From positions 66,349,254 through 66,413,253 of the forward strand of contig NC_080168.1 in the NCBI RefSeq assembly GCF_950295315.1: DNA of 64,000 nt, read 5' to 3'. Source of the stretch: Erinaceus europaeus. Taxonomy: Eukaryota; Chordata; Mammalia; Eulipotyphla; Erinaceidae. Numbering within the stretch: the stretch's first letter is position 1; each line of letters opens with the position of its first letter. The position numbers and the translations under genes were made by a program. The notes beneath the pieces are model-generated. The model ran no database searches. It had not been told where the DNA came from and was given only the letters and a program-made list of their open reading frames with translations. Below, piece by piece: positions 63,981-64,000 of this stretch.

Positions 63981-64000
63981 GTACTATGGTGTGTGTGTGT

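Overview
The window is mammalian nuclear DNA, most likely from a hedgehog (Erinaceidae). About sixty tRNA-derived SINE copies with a polymerase III B-box and a GGATTCGTAGTGC-like body match what is known of the ERI SINEs of hedgehogs. The L1 elements end in an unusual CCCCAATAAAG tail. The species call is an inference from repeat style. There are no bacterial, phage or CRISPR features. Repeat boundaries given here are by eye and good to about 10-30 bases.

The only convincing host gene is AMN1, on the minus strand in the left 26 kb. Six coding exons can be placed at base resolution: 25993-26063, 20706-20838, 15445-15589, 10716-10933, 10555-10611 and 6719-6830. All have GT/AG splice sites and their phases add up through 245 codons. 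The gene starts in a CpG island (about 25.44-26.25 kb) holding a perfect TGACGTCA CRE and GC boxes. The short last exon is not confidently found. AMN1 encodes a small leucine-rich-repeat protein related to yeast Amn1.

The AMN1 introns and 3' side (1-25 kb) are packed with SINEs and three of five copies of an unidentified dispersed retroposon (a fourth lies in intron 2 at about 15.7-16.85 kb). They also hold a small retrovirus-like provirus with a polypurine tract (12456-14375), a solo LTR (11.11-11.64 kb), a long imperfect inverted repeat (17.11-17.37 kb) and several microsatellites.

From 26 kb to 64 kb, upstream of AMN1, no protein-coding host gene is visible. This half holds a full-length-like L1 nested in an older L1 (28.95-36.9 kb), a 200-N assembly gap (37237-37436), several solo LTRs, and two antisense L1 fragments (43.5-44.9 and 57.3-58.7 kb). 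A second long L1 with most of ORF1 deleted lies at 50.94-55.7 kb. At 48.98-49.55 kb a minisatellite of roughly 50-bp units abuts a CpG-rich, NRF1-motif segment at 49.56-49.80 kb that looks like an unassigned promoter. All L1 and retroviral reading frames are broken.

No new enzymatic or defence system is evident. The most worthwhile leads are the dispersed repeat with an L1-like tail, the NRF1/minisatellite locus, the 17.1-kb hairpin, and the AMN1 gene structure (104-nt intron, N-terminal extension, missing last exon).
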